Program-made: the position numbers and the translations under genes
Assembly (NCBI RefSeq): GCF_019464495.1
Contig: NZ_CP080492.1
Coordinates: forward strand, 992,001 to 1,056,000
Reading direction: 5' to 3'
Length of the DNA: 64,000 nucleotides
From: Leucobacter luti
GTDB lineage: Bacteria; Actinomycetota; Actinomycetes; Actinomycetales; Microbacteriaceae
Shown: positions 37,389 to 47,144 of the stretch, one piece after another
How the letters are laid out: each line of letters begins with the position of its first letter
Numbering within the stretch: the stretch's first letter is position 1
The notes under the pieces: generated by a model
Told to the model about the DNA's origin: nothing
Database searches by the model: none
Seen by the model: the letters and a program-made list of their open reading frames with translations, nothing else

Positions 37389-38159
37389 TCAGCCTTTCGG
37401 AGTGAGCGGGCCGCGGTGCGTGTGGAACACGCTCGACTGTGCCACTGGGCGCAGCACGATCAGATCCTGATTGACGTGCGGCGGTTGCTCGAAGGCGGCA
37501 ACGAGCACCCGCGCAACGTCCTCAGCCTGCAGGGGAATCACATCCGCGTACGGCTTCGCCGCCGCGGTCGCATCACCGCGCAGTCGGTTGAGCGTGAATT
37601 CTTCTGTGTGTACCAATCCCGGAGCCAGTTCCATGACCCGGATGGGCTCTCCCGCAAGCTCGAGCCGCAGCACCTCAGTGACGGCGTGGGCTGCATACTT
37701 CGCAGCGTTGTATCCGCCGCCGCCCGGATAGGCGCTCAACCCTGCGGTGGAGGTGAGGTTGAGGATCGACGCCCACCCGGTCTCAGCGGCGCCTGCCCGC
37801 AACACTGGCAGCATTGCCGCAGTCACCGAGCGCAGCCCGAGCACGTTGACCTCAAACATCTGACGCCAGTCATCGTTCGACGAGCTCTCGACCGAGTCAG
37901 TGCCCAGCGCACCACCAGCGTTGTTCACGAGCGCGGTAGCCCCACCCGTCGCGGCAACTTCAGCTGCGAGCGCAGCAACCTGCGCGGCGACCGTCACGTC
38001 ACACGCGATCGGGAGTGCCCCGGTCTCGGCCGCGAGCGCCTGCAGTCGGTCGGCACGTCGCGCGACCGCTACTGTCTGCCAGCCGAGTTCGGCGAATCGC
38101 CGCACGCTTGCAGCTCCGATACCGGAGCTCGCCCCCGTCACCACTACTCGTTTCAGCAT
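37389..38159 (-). CDS. Short-chain dehydrogenase/reductase (SDR)
   Basis: A classical SDR of 256 residues with an NADP(H)-type glycine motif VVVTGASSGIGAASVRRF at the N-terminus followed by basic residues (RRADRL). VNNAGGALGTDSVE is the structural NAG motif, and the Ser-Tyr-Lys triad lies in LNLTSTAGLSAYPGGGGYNA then AKYAAHAV. The substrate is not evident; relatives include YdfG-like serine/3-hydroxy acid dehydrogenases. The start is the ATG at 38159. It precedes ung on the same strand by about 110 bases. Confidence 0.9.
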   Translation of the reverse strand: MLKRVVVTGASSGIGAASVRRFAELGWQTVAVARRADRLQALAAETGALPIACDVTVAAQVAALAAEVAATGGATALVNNAGGALGTDSVESSSNDDWRQMFEVNVLGLRSVTAAMLPVLRAGAAETGWASILNLTSTAGLSAYPGGGGYNAAKYAAHAVTEVLRLELAGEPIRVMELAPGLVHTEEFTLNRLRGDATAAAKPYADVIPLQAEDVARVLVAAFEQPPHVNQDLIVLRPVAQSSVFHTHRGPLTPKG

Positions 38160-38440
38160 GCCGTCGCCCCGTCTCCGCTCGTCGCACCGCTGACTCGTTC
38201 CTGCGCACTCGCGTGGGTCTGCAGCGGTTCACTCGCCAGCCTACTTCGGGAGCACATCGCCTGCTGCGCTCGCGGGTTGGCGCCCAGTTCATTACGCAGG
38301 GTGTCGCGGCCCGTTGCTGTATCGGGCAGAGACCTCGTACGCTCGGATCCAGCACCACCACGAACTTGCTGTACCAGTGTCTTTCACCACTCACCACTTC
38401 CTGAGCCAGCCTGGCCCGGGACCACGCACGAGGAGCTTTC

Positions 38441-39763
38441 ATGTCAGAACAGAGCGCTTGGGGTTTCGAGACCAAGCAGATCCACTCGGGCCAGCAGCCT
38501 GATCCCGTCACCGGTTCGCGCGCACTGCCGATCCACCAGACCACGGCCTTCGTTTTCGAGGATGCAGACCAGGCTGCGAACCGCTTCGCGCTGGCCGAGC
38601 TGGGACCGATCTACACTCGCATCACGAACCCGACTCAGGAGGTGGCCGAGCAGCGCATCGCAGCGCTCGAAGGCGGTTCAGGTGCACTGCTCCTTGCAAG
38701 CGGCCAGGCAGCTTCGACGTTCGCCGTGCTCAACATCGCGAATGCTGGCGACCACATCGTGTCGTCGAGCTCGATCTACGGGGGCACCTACAACCTCTTC
38801 AAGTACTCGCTCGCGAAGCTGGGCATCGAGGTCACGTTCGTCGAGGATCAGGACGATCCCGCAGCGTGGCAGCGCGCGGTCCGCCCGAACACGAAGCTGT
38901 TCTTCGCGGAGAGCATCGCGAACCCCCGCTCCAACGTGCTCGACATCCGCGCAATCGCGGACGTGGCCCACGAGAACCACCTGCCGCTCATCGTGGACAA
39001 CACGGTCGCGAGCCCATACCTGGTGCGCCCGTTCGAGCACGGCGCCGACATCGTGCTGCACTCAGCAACGAAGTTCCTCGGCGGCCACGGCACCACGCTC
39101 GGCGGCGTCATCGTCGACGGCGGTACGTTCCCCTGGTCGCAGCACGTCGACAAGTTCCCCGGCCTCACGGAGCCGGATCCCTCCTACAACGGTGTCAGCT
39201 ACACGGGCGCAGTTGGCGACGCGATCGCGTACATCATCAAGGCGCGCGTGCAGTTGCTGCGCGACCTCGGTTCTTCGATCGCCCCGCTGAGCGCTTGGCT
39301 GCTGCTGCAGGGCATCGAGACCCTTTCACTGCGCATCGAGCGCCACGTGCAGAACGCGCAGGCGGTCGCCGAGTGGCTCGACTCGCACGATGACGTGGCG
39401 ACGGTCTACTACTCGGGCCTCCCCACGAGCCCGTGGTACGCCGCGGCCAACACGTACGCCCCGAAGGGCGTGGGCGCAGTGCTCTCCTTCGAGCTGAAGG
39501 GTGGCGTCGATGCCGGCCGCGCAGTCGTGGAGAATGTCGAGCTGTTCAGCCACGTCGCGAATATCGGCGACGTGCGCAGCCTGATCATCCACCCGGCGTC
39601 GACCACGCACTCGCAGCTCACCCCCGAGCAGCAACTCACGGCCGGCGTCACGCCCGGCCTTGTGCGCCTCTCGGTCGGCCTGGAGCACCTCGACGACATC
39701 ACGAGCGACCTGGAAAAGGGCTTCGCCGCTGCGCGCAAAGTCGTCGAGGCCGCCCGCGCGTAA
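38441..39763 (+). CDS. metY: O-acetylhomoserine sulfhydrylase (PLP-dependent)
   Basis: Converts O-acetylhomoserine and sulfide (or methanethiol) to homocysteine (or methionine). A 440-residue Cys/Met-metabolism PLP enzyme: [20 protein letters not shown] at the N-terminus is diagnostic of Met[37 protein letters not shown] and [20 protein letters not shown] follow. The PLP lysine is in [18 protein letters not shown] (near residue 210). The [14 protein letters not shown] loop is also typical. The start has GAGGAGC upstream. metX follows in the same direction, after a strong terminator, so the two steps lie side by side. Confidence 0.96.
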   Translation: MSEQSAWGFETKQIHSGQQPDPVTGSRALPIHQTTAFVFEDADQAANRFALAELGPIYTRITNPTQEVAEQRIAALEGGSGALLLASGQAASTFAVLNIANAGDHIVSSSSIYGGTYNLFKYSLAKLGIEVTFVEDQDDPAAWQRAVRPNTKLFFAESIANPRSNVLDIRAIADVAHENHLPLIVDNTVASPYLVRPFEHGADIVLHSATKFLGGHGTTLGGVIVDGGTFPWSQHVDKFPGLTEPDPSYNGVSYTGAVGDAIAYIIKARVQLLRDLGSSIAPLSAWLLLQGIETLSLRIERHVQNAQAVAEWLDSHDDVATVYYSGLPTSPWYAAANTYAPKGVGAVLSFELKGGVDAGRAVVENVELFSHVANIGDVRSLIIHPASTTHSQLTPEQQLTAGVTPGLVRLSVGLEHLDDITSDLEKGFAAARKVVEAARA

Positions 39764-39771
39764 CTTCGCGA

Positions 39772-39805
39772 CCAAGGATCCGGCCCCGCGGGGCCGGATC
39801 CTTGG
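39772..39805 (+). terminator. Palindromic terminator after metY
   Basis: A perfect 34-bp palindrome, CCAAGGATCCGGCCCCG (39772-39788) and its complement (39789-39805), 9 bases after the stop. It separates metY from metX, which has its own start region. Confidence 0.88.
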
Positions 39806-39896
39806 GGTCGGATCCGCCGGACAAGATTCGAGCCCGCGAAATCCCCGGGCGTAACAATCGCCCGAGGATTCTGCGAGCCGGGCAGAATGGGGAACT

Positions 39897-41102
39897 ATGG
39901 ACTGGCAGACCCCCGAGGATTCGTTCCCCACTGACTTCATTACCGACGCGCAGCTGCGCGCGCTCATGGGTCGGCCTCCCATCTCCGGCGGGTGGCGCGA
40001 CGGGGATCCCGTTGGTGAACGCCAGTTCACCGCAATCGGCGATCTCACGACCGAGTTCGGCGGCGAGATTCCAAACGTCCGGATCGCGTACGAAACATTC
40101 GGCGAGCTGAACGAACGCCGCGACAACGCGATTCTCGTCTTCCACGCCCTCACCGGTGATAGCCACCTCGTCGGCGCGGCAGGCGCCGGCCATCCCACTG
40201 ACGGCTGGTGGAGCGAGATCGTTGGTCCCGGTCGCCCCCTCGACACGGACCGCTACTGCATCGTTGCCCCCAATGTGCTGGGCGGGTGCCAGGGCTCAAC
40301 GGGACCTGCCTCACTCTCCCCGGAGGGCCGGGAGTGGGGCGGCAGCTTCCCGTACCTCACGATCCGGGATCAGGTCGCCGCAACTGCGCGCTTTGCCGAT
40401 GCGCTCGGGATCGATCGCTTCTGCGCGGTCATTGGGGGCTCAATGGGCGGCATGCACGCGCTCGAGTGGGGTCTCACGCAGCGTGACCGTGTGGATCGCC
40501 TCGCGGTGATCGCCGCTCCGCCTGTCACCACGGCCGATCAAATCGGCCTCAACCTCGTGCAGCTCGAGGCAATTCGCTCGGATCCGTCCTACCGAGACGG
40601 CAACTACTATGACGCACCCGACGGGATTGGGCCGCATCACGGCCTCGCGACAGCCAGGCGGCTCGCGTTGCTGAATTATCGCAGCAACACTGAGCTCGAC
40701 GAGCGTTTCGGACGCGCCTGGCAGTCCGCGGTGAGCCCTCTCGGCGGTGGCGGCCGCTTCGCGGTCGAGTCCTACCTCGATTTCCACGGCAATAAGTTCA
40801 CGCGGCGCTTCGACGCCGGCAGCTACGTCACCCTGGTTCAGGCAATGAACTCTCACGACGTCGGCCGCGGCCGCGGTGGGGTGCGTGCTGCGCTCTCCAC
40901 GCTGGATCTGCCCACACTCGTGCTCGGCATCCCCAGCGACCGACTCTTCACCCTTGAGGGTCAAGACGAAATCGCCAGGCACACGCCCGGCAGCCTGGAC
41001 GGGGAACGAGCAACCAGGATTGAGTCGCCATTCGGGCACGACGCGTTCCTTATCGAATTCGAGCGCGTCGGTGCGCAGCTCGCACGGTTGCTCGCGGAGT
41101 AG
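39897..41102 (+). CDS. metX: Homoserine O-acetyltransferase
   Basis: Transfers acetyl from acetyl-CoA to L-homoserine, supplying the MetY substrate. An alpha/beta-hydrolase of 401 residues: VRIAYETFGELNERRDNAIL opens the fold; VIGGSMGGMHALEW holds the nucleophile Ser (about residue 179); PTLVLGIPSDRLFT holds the acid Asp; and SPFGHDAFLIEFE holds the catalytic His. GGCQGSTGPASLSPEG and NYRSNTELDERFGR are typical MetX blocks. The upstream site is weak (GGGGA); CAGAAT at 39883-39888 could be a -10 box for a leaderless transcript. The sulfhydrylation route with metY is complete here. Confidence 0.95.
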   Translation: MDWQTPEDSFPTDFITDAQLRALMGRPPISGGWRDGDPVGERQFTAIGDLTTEFGGEIPNVRIAYETFGELNERRDNAILVFHALTGDSHLVGAAGAGHPTDGWWSEIVGPGRPLDTDRYCIVAPNVLGGCQGSTGPASLSPEGREWGGSFPYLTIRDQVAATARFADALGIDRFCAVIGGSMGGMHALEWGLTQRDRVDRLAVIAAPPVTTADQIGLNLVQLEAIRSDPSYRDGNYYDAPDGIGPHHGLATARRLALLNYRSNTELDERFGRAWQSAVSPLGGGGRFAVESYLDFHGNKFTRRFDAGSYVTLVQAMNSHDVGRGRGGVRAALSTLDLPTLVLGIPSDRLFTLEGQDEIARHTPGSLDGERATRIESPFGHDAFLIEFERVGAQLARLLAE

Positions 41103-41593
41103 CAGCGCACGTCCCGCCACAAGCGCGCGGCGAGCGTGCGGCGAGCGTGCGGCGAGCGTGCGGCCACGGGAGCTGCACACCGATCTACTCAGTCAGAGTG
41201 TCCGTGCGCACTCAAACGTAGAATTGCCTACTCAGGTTTGCGCTCAAGGCTGCGCGCGCACGGGCATTCCTCCGCGGTGCCACGAGCAACTGCTCGGGGC
41301 GGACACCTCATGATTCAGGCCGATCCGCACATGATCGGTGCCGCGCTGCCCAGGCTGGTGCCTCGCAGCACCGCCAGGGCGCTGACTCCGCGCACCGTTC
41401 TCCGCCCCACGACTCCCCGCACACCAGCCGTTGCCCCATTACACCCTTCGTGCGCTCAGCACCACCTCACCTGGGGAATCCTCAGGTGCCCTCAGGAGCC
41501 ACTGTGCTAGCTTGACGAATTACTCAACGCTGAGGTTCGGGACTCCCCGCGCCGCCACTCTTCAGATTCCGACACTCTCCAGATTGAGGTGCC
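41103..41593. other. Intergenic region between metX and the lipoprotein/export operon
   Basis: About 490 bases with no convincing gene. The left end holds an 11-bp tandem repeat (41127-41163). The right end should hold the promoter of the export operon; TAGCTT at 41509-41514 is a weak -10 candidate. No clear metX terminator hairpin was found. Confidence 0.5.
41127..41163. repeat. 11-bp tandem repeat, 3.4 copies
   Basis: GCGGCGAGCGT repeats exactly three times (41127-41159), followed by a partial GCGG. It lies 24 bases past the metX stop and is non-coding. Confidence 0.85.
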
Positions 41594-42634
41594 ATGTCTT
41601 CACGTACGAGCCCCGTCAAATTCCTGATCCCCGCCGCCCTCGCGGTCGCGGCGCTCGCGCTCACCGGGTGCAGCTCAGACGGCAAAACGAAAGCTGAGCC
41701 CGAGGAGGGCCCGCTCTCAAAATACATGTCCGCGCTCTGGAGCGACGGTGAAATGACACAGGAACAACTCGACAAGGACAACCTCAAGATCGAAGATCTG
41801 GTCGCCGAGTGCATGACGCAGGAGGGCTTCGAGTACAAGCCCAATACGAGCAACGGCGGCGTGGTCTACGCCGCGGGAGACGATGAGAACGCTGGCCCCG
41901 ACTGGGGCACCGAGGAGTTCGCCAAGGAGTACGGGTACGGCATCATCGATTCTCCTGGGATGAGCGCCATGGACTCCGCGCCAGAAGAAGAATATGTCGA
42001 CCCGAACCAGGACTACATCAACTCGCTGAGCGAATCAGAGCAGACGGCGTTCTATGAGGTGCTCTACGGCCCCGGCCCGAGCGAAGAAGAGATGGCCGCG
42101 ATGGAAGAGGGGGACGGCTCATTCACCAGTGACTGGACCACGCAGGGCTGCTACGGGAAAGCCCAGCACGAAATCCAGAAAGACACTCCTGGCGGAATGG
42201 CACCCTACGAGGATCCAGAGTTCACAGAGCTGTTCGACTCGATGAACGAAGTCTGGAACGCTGCGTACGACGAGGAAAATCCGAGCCCTGAAATCGCCCA
42301 GCTCAATCGCGACTGGGCGGATTGCATGGCCGAGGCGGGGTTCCCCGATCTCACAAGCCCGACGGCCGCACAGTCCGCGCTCGCAGACGAGTACTACGGC
42401 TCGATGTCCGGAGGCGAAACCGAGGAGTACACGGAGCCCAGCAAGAAGGAGCAAGACGCCTTCCAGAAGCGCGAGATCGACATGGCAGTTGCGGACTGGA
42501 AGTGCCGTGACGGGCTGCAGTACGACGAGAAGCAACACGACGTCTCAGTGATTGCCGAGCAGAAGTTCGTCGACGAGAACAAGGCAGCGCTGGACGCGCT
42601 CATCGCCAAGCACGGCACAAAGCAGAAGGACTAG
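41594..42634 (+). CDS. Acidic lipoprotein with repeated CM-GF motifs, head of the export operon
   Basis: A 346-residue lipoprotein. MSSRTSPVKFLIPAALAVAA and a hydrophobic stretch lead to the lipobox ALTGC (Cys about residue 26). The mature part is strongly acidic. AECMTQEGFEYKP (near residue 73) and ADCMAEAGFPDL (near 238) are two copies of a C-M-x3-G-F motif. Two more cysteines, in TTQGCYGKAQ and WKCRDGLQY, could make disulfides with them. Such lipoproteins commonly precede MacAB-like exporters in Actinobacteria, which matches the genes downstream. GAGGTG lies just before the ATG. The function is unknown; an extracytoplasmic binding or accessory role is inferred. Confidence 0.82.
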   Translation: MSSRTSPVKFLIPAALAVAALALTGCSSDGKTKAEPEEGPLSKYMSALWSDGEMTQEQLDKDNLKIEDLVAECMTQEGFEYKPNTSNGGVVYAAGDDENAGPDWGTEEFAKEYGYGIIDSPGMSAMDSAPEEEYVDPNQDYINSLSESEQTAFYEVLYGPGPSEEEMAAMEEGDGSFTSDWTTQGCYGKAQHEIQKDTPGGMAPYEDPEFTELFDSMNEVWNAAYDEENPSPEIAQLNRDWADCMAEAGFPDLTSPTAAQSALADEYYGSMSGGETEEYTEPSKKEQDAFQKREIDMAVADWKCRDGLQYDEKQHDVSVIAEQKFVDENKAALDALIAKHGTKQKD

Positions 42635-42710
42635 CCGAGGTGCAGCTGCGCTCACACCGGATCCCAGCCGCGCTCGCCCAGCACGCGCTCCAGAAGAAAG
42701 GCTAGCCGCC

Positions 42711-44278
42711 GTGAAGATCCCCGGGTTCGGCAAGCGCTCACGCGCAACAGACCCCACCGCACGAACAGCGCTGCCTGACGGTGCGGCGGACGAGAGCAAT
42801 GTGACGCCAGAAGCAGGCGTGCAGGACCCCCGAGGGGCGGCCGCACCTGAGACGACACCCCTCGCTCAGCGGTCGCGCACGCTGTCCGGGACCGCCTCGT
42901 TGCAGTCATCGCTGCTGTCGCCGTCGTGTCGCTCCTGATTGGGATCGCCGTGATGCAGTTCATCGTGTCCCCCGCCGAGCTTGCGGCTCGCACCGCGCCG
43001 CCCAAGGCCGGTCCCGTCACCGCACCGGTCGAGCTGCGGGAGATCGAGAACACCGTCGTGGCGCGCGGCGATGTGACCTACGCCGATGCGGTGAACGTCA
43101 CCATCGATTCGGGCGGCGGCGAGGCGCGGCCCGTGATCACCGGCCACGTCCCCGAGAGCGGCACCGTGTTCAACGCAGGGAACGTCGCGCTTGAGGTCGC
43201 AGGCAGGCCGGTGATCGTGCTCCCAGGAGATCTCCCCGCGTACCGTTCGCTCAGCGTCGGCATGCGCGGACCCGATGTGGTTCAGCTGAAATCCGCTCTG
43301 AGCGCCATGGGCTACTGGGCTGGCGATGTCAACTCTGACACGTTCGAGTACGACACGGCCTCCGCGCTCGGCACACTGTACGAGCAGATCGGCTACACCG
43401 CTGCAGCTGGCGGTCCAGAGGCGCAGGAAGTCCTGCAGCAGGCTGAGCGTGCGGCGCGCGACGCCGGTGTGCAGCTCGCCCAGGCTCAGGCAGACCTGCA
43501 GTTGGCCATCGACAGCGGCGCAACAGACCCGATCGCCGAGCGCGCGGCCGTCACATCCGCGAACGATGCGCTGCTTGACGCGCAGCAAGCGCTTGGAACG
43601 GCACAAGAGGGCGTGCTGCCCACGCTGCCATCGAGCGAAGCGTTGTTCCTGAACGACCTCCCCCGTCGCGTCGACGATATTACGGTGAAACGTGGTGACA
43701 TCCTGTCTGGATCGCCCATGACGGTCTCCGGCGCGAAGCTGACAATCATCGGCACCATCTCAAAGGAAGACGCCGATCTGCTGAGCGAGGGGCTCACCGC
43801 GACGTTCCCCGGTCCTGACGGCGAGGACCTCGTGGCAACAGTCGAGAAGATCATCGCGCCCAAGAGCGGTGGCTCGGGCAGCGGATCGGGTTCAGGCAGC
43901 GGCTCAGGCACTGACGGAGAATCCGGAGAAGGCCAGGGCGGGAGCGGTCAGGGCAGCGATTCCAGCCGCTATTCGGTGCGGCTCAGCCCGGGAGACCTCT
44001 CCCCCGAACAGATCGATGCACTCCGCGGCAACAACGTGCGCGTCAGGATCCCGGTTGCAGCAACTGACGGCGAAGTCCTTGCAGTCCCCATCGCAGCGCT
44101 GTCCGCAGGTTCGGGAGGCGAAGATCGCGTCGAGCTCCTGATCTCCAGGGGTGACGGACCAGACGCCAAAACCGAGAACATCACGGTCACGGCGGGGCTC
44201 GCGGCTGACGGCTTCGTTGAGATCAGCTCGGAGGATCCACGGATCGAACCGGGAGCGCAGGTCGTGGTCGGAGAATGA
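42711..44278 (+). pseudogene. MacA-like membrane-fusion/adaptor protein with peptidoglycan-binding domain (apparent frameshift)
   Basis: An adaptor protein of an ABC export system. GTG at 42711 with GAAAGG upstream starts a hydrophilic ~50-residue cytoplasmic tail. One extra C in 42858-42861 is needed to join it to VRDRLVAVIAAVAVVSLLI, the transmembrane anchor. The outside part has a PG_binding_1-type segment (about 160-215 in the repaired protein, SLSVGMRGPDVVQLKSALSA), an alpha-helical hairpin rich in Ala/Gln (AQAQADLQLAIDSGATDP), a barrel region, and a Gly/Ser-rich insertion (SGSGSGSGSGSG). Repaired length is about 522 residues. It overlaps the ATPase gene by four bases. As read, the membrane anchor is lost from the first frame. 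Confidence 0.8.
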
Positions 44279-45153
44279 GTCGGGTCGAAGATCTCTTCGC
44301 GGACGCAGAAGAGCCCGGAAAAACGCCTGCAGAAACAGCAGCAGACGCCGGTGACACCACCCACGCAGCCGAGACTGCAGCCGGAGCGCAACCGCCGGTC
44401 CGCGGCAAGCGGCTGAGTTTCCGCCGCCGCACATCGCCAGCCGTCATGCCGGAGACGGTCGCCGGAAACCCCGACTATCCTGGCCCGATCGTTGAGCTCG
44501 AGGACGTCACCCGATTCTTCCCAGGGCCGCCTCCGGTCAACGCGCTGCGCGGTGTCGATCTCGCTGTACAGCGCGGCGACTACCTCGCCATCGTCGGCCC
44601 GTCCGGATCAGGCAAGTCGACGATGCTGAACACGCTCGGCCTGCTCGATCGGCCAAGCACTGGCCGTTTTTTGTTCGAGGGCATCGACGTCGCCAGTTTG
44701 AGTGATGATGAGCGCTCGGCACTGCGCGGCCGTGCCGTCGGTTTTGTATTCCAGTCCTTTCACCTGATGCCCACCCGCAGCACACTCGAAAACGTGATGC
44801 TCGCAGGAACCTACGCCGGCCTCACCCGCGACGAGCGCGAACCGCTCGCCCGCGCTGCGCTTGATCGCGTGGGCCTCGGTCACCGCGTCGATGCCTCACC
44901 CACCACGCTCTCCGGCGGCGAGCGACAGCGCGTGGCGATCGCCCGTGCCGTGTGCACCTCGCCTCGCCTCCTCCTCGCTGACGAACCGACCGGGAACCTC
45001 GACCGCGCGAATTCGGAGTCGATCATGCGACTGTTTTCTGAACTTGGAGAGGACGGCCTCACGATCGTCATGATTACCCACGACGCCGCAGTGGCTGCAG
45101 CGGCAGAACGCAGAGTGCGCATCAACGACGGCGAACTCTCGGAGCTTGCATGA
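44275..45153 (+). CDS. ABC transporter ATP-binding protein, MacB/LolD type
   Basis: A 292-residue ATPase. A 65-residue hydrophilic N-terminal extension precedes the LolD/MacB-type nucleotide-binding domain. Walker A is GPSGSGKSTMLNTLGLLD (about residue 110), the Q-loop is FVFQSFHLMPTRSTLENVML, the signature is TLSGGERQRVAIARA, Walker B is LLLADEPTGNLD, and the H-loop is IVMITHDAAVA. It overlaps both neighbours by four bases (ATGA), so it is translated with the adaptor and the permease. This class drives export of peptides, antibiotics or lipoproteins rather than import. The long N-terminal extension is unusual and of unknown purpose. Confidence 0.93.
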   Translation: MSRVEDLFADAEEPGKTPAETAADAGDTTHAAETAAGAQPPVRGKRLSFRRRTSPAVMPETVAGNPDYPGPIVELEDVTRFFPGPPPVNALRGVDLAVQRGDYLAIVGPSGSGKSTMLNTLGLLDRPSTGRFLFEGIDVASLSDDERSALRGRAVGFVFQSFHLMPTRSTLENVMLAGTYAGLTRDEREPLARAALDRVGLGHRVDASPTTLSGGERQRVAIARAVCTSPRLLLADEPTGNLDRANSESIMRLFSELGEDGLTIVMITHDAAVAAAAERRVRINDGELSELA

Positions 45154-46364
45154 GCGGCCAGATTTCGCTCCGCGCGCTTGTTCACGAGGCGTTCGAAGGC
45201 ATCGGCTCGCGCCCGTCACGCCTGGTCATCACGCTGCTGGGCACGGTGCTCGGCATTGCCTCGCTCGTGGCCACTATCGGCTTCGCTCAGACCGCTGCAG
45301 GGCAGATCTCCCAGCAGTTCGACGCGCTTGCGGCAACGCGCGTCACCGTGGAACCAGGGTCGACACAAGGGCCTGGGGGCAAGGAGCGCGCCACTTCGCG
45401 CGTGCCCTGGGACGCGGTTGAACGGGTGACCCCGCTCGCCGGAGTGGTCGATGCCGCACTCGTCGGCAAACTCCCTGCGTCTGTGCGGGTCGAAGCGGTG
45501 CAAGTACAGGATCCGTCCGAACCGCAGAAGTCCTCACCGCCGGTCATCGCTGCCTCCCCCGATCTCCTCCGCGTTGTCAAAGGAGGACTGCAGACGGGAC
45601 GCTTCTTTGATGAGGGGCACAACGAGCGCCGTGACCGCGTCGTCGTGCTCGGAGCCGAGGCCGCCAAACGGCTCGGGATCAACCGTGTCACTGGCCAACC
45701 CGCGGTCTTCGTCGACGGTCGCGCATACACGGTCATTGGCATCATCGATTCCGTCGGCACCAGGAACAATCTGCTCGACTCCGTGATCGTGCCCGTTCAG
45801 ACCGCGCGATCTGAACTCGCACTCGCATCGCCGGAGAGCCTGGACATCAGAATCGATATCGGGGCCGGCCCCGTGGTGGGGCGCCAGGCGCCCATCGCGC
45901 TCAACCCGAACAGTCCTGACACGTTTAAAGTCTCGGCCCCCGCTGGATCAAGTGCGCTGCAATCGGAGGTCGAGTCGGACGTCAACGTGCTGTTTCTTGC
46001 CATCGGTATCGTCGCACTCATCGGCGGAGGAATTGGGATTGCCAACGTCACCCTCCTGTCCGTCTCCGAGCGCCGCGGTGAGATCGGGCTCCGCCGTGCT
46101 CTCGGAGCCCGCACTCGCGATATTGCGCAACAGTTCATGCTCGAGTCAGTCACGATCGGCGTACTCGGCGGGCTCATCGGCGTTGTGGTTGGCCTGTTCG
46201 CGCTGATCGGAGTCTGTCTCGTGCAAGGTTGGACACCGGTGCTCGCGCCGTGGGCAGCTCCCGTCGGTGTCGTGGTCGGCGCGCTCGTGGGGCTCATTGC
46301 CGGAGGGTACCCTGCGATGAAGGCCGCCCGGGTCGAGCCGGTCGACGCGTTGCGCGATGCCTGA
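45150..46364 (+). CDS. ABC transporter permease, MacB/FtsX family
   Basis: A 404-residue permease with one N-terminal transmembrane helix (about 23-45), a large extracytoplasmic MacB periplasmic-core-type domain (about 50-270), and three C-terminal helices (about 280-305, 333-357, 370-393). Typical MacB/FtsX blocks are SRLVITLLGTVLGIASLVAT at the N-terminus and NVTLLSVSERRGEIGLRRAL followed by GARTRDIAQQFMLES in the loop after TM2. It ends with AGGYPAMKAARVEPVDALRD, the normal terminus. Together with the preceding ATPase and adaptor it forms a mechanotransmission-type exporter; the cargo is unknown. Confidence 0.93.
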   Translation: MSGQISLRALVHEAFEGIGSRPSRLVITLLGTVLGIASLVATIGFAQTAAGQISQQFDALAATRVTVEPGSTQGPGGKERATSRVPWDAVERVTPLAGVVDAALVGKLPASVRVEAVQVQDPSEPQKSSPPVIAASPDLLRVVKGGLQTGRFFDEGHNERRDRVVVLGAEAAKRLGINRVTGQPAVFVDGRAYTVIGIIDSVGTRNNLLDSVIVPVQTARSELALASPESLDIRIDIGAGPVVGRQAPIALNPNSPDTFKVSAPAGSSALQSEVESDVNVLFLAIGIVALIGGGIGIANVTLLSVSERRGEIGLRRALGARTRDIAQQFMLESVTIGVLGGLIGVVVGLFALIGVCLVQGWTPVLAPWAAPVGVVVGALVGLIAGGYPAMKAARVEPVDALRDA

Positions 46365-46451
46365 TCGCGTTCACACCTCGCATTCGGGCGGCTCTCACTT
46401 TGCGCGCGTAAGCTCATGCTCGGTCGTCTATCAGGGAGGAGAATCCGGGCT

Positions 46452-47066
46452 GTGACTGCGTTCCCCACACATCGCTCGTTCGCGAGCAGAACTGTCGCGA
46501 ACCGCGCCGTGCGCACGATCGGTTTCGCTGCGGCAGTGACCGCGAGCATCCCGCTCTGCCTCACCGGGTGTGCCCCGATTGCTGACGCGTCGGTCTTCGC
46601 CGCCGAGCTCCAGGCGTCTCCCGATTCAGACCTCCTTCAGCTCCCTGAAGAGCGTGTCTACGATGTCGCCGAGACGAGCTTGATCTCCCCCGTCGGCGGA
46701 TTCCTTGGACGCGCGGTCGACGCCCAGTTGCAGTCTTCAGGTTTCCTGGTGCTGAAAGACGGCGTGATCACGAACGCCCAGATCGGGCTTTCACTCGCTG
46801 AGTTCCCTGAAGCAACGTTCGAGCTCACGCAGCCGACAGTGCTGCGCCGAGCAGGCAGCTCCGCGAGCACTGTGCTGGCGATCGGCACGATTTCCGTCAA
46901 CGGTGTGGAGCGACCCGGCATCAAAGTGCAGCTCACTCCGACCGAGCTCTCCGAGGACGCGGTGGAATTCGACGTTGAGTTCACGATCCCGGACAATCCG
47001 TTCCTCGCAACGGAGCGGATGCCCATCGACGAAGTGACCGCACACGTGGTGCTCAGCGCTCGCTAG
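46452..47066 (+). CDS. Putative lipoprotein downstream of the export operon
   Basis: A 204-residue exported protein. The GTG at 46452 follows GGGAGGAG by 10 bases. The signal peptide runs through VRTIGFAAAVTASIPLCLTG to a lipobox LTGC (Cys about 41). The mature domain is mostly beta, with repeated pairs such as DGVITNAQIGLSLAEFPEAT and VLAIGTISVNGVERPGIKVQ, suggesting a YceI- or LppX-like barrel, but no family could be fixed. It is on the same strand, 87 bases after the permease, so it may belong to the export operon or have its own promoter. Confidence 0.75.
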   Translation: MTAFPTHRSFASRTVANRAVRTIGFAAAVTASIPLCLTGCAPIADASVFAAELQASPDSDLLQLPEERVYDVAETSLISPVGGFLGRAVDAQLQSSGFLVLKDGVITNAQIGLSLAEFPEATFELTQPTVLRRAGSSASTVLAIGTISVNGVERPGIKVQLTPTELSEDAVEFDVEFTIPDNPFLATERMPIDEVTAHVVLSAR

Positions 47067-47144
47067 CGCACCGGCTCAGCGATCCTGCGCGAGTACTCGT
47101 TCGTCCCCGTGAAGATGAGCGTTTGATGCGTCTCAGCTGCGGCT

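Noticed and set aside
38160..38440. SAM riboswitch (SAM-IV or SAM-II type) before metY
   Set aside because: Looked for because such elements occur before actinobacterial metY. The core motifs and pairing were not found.
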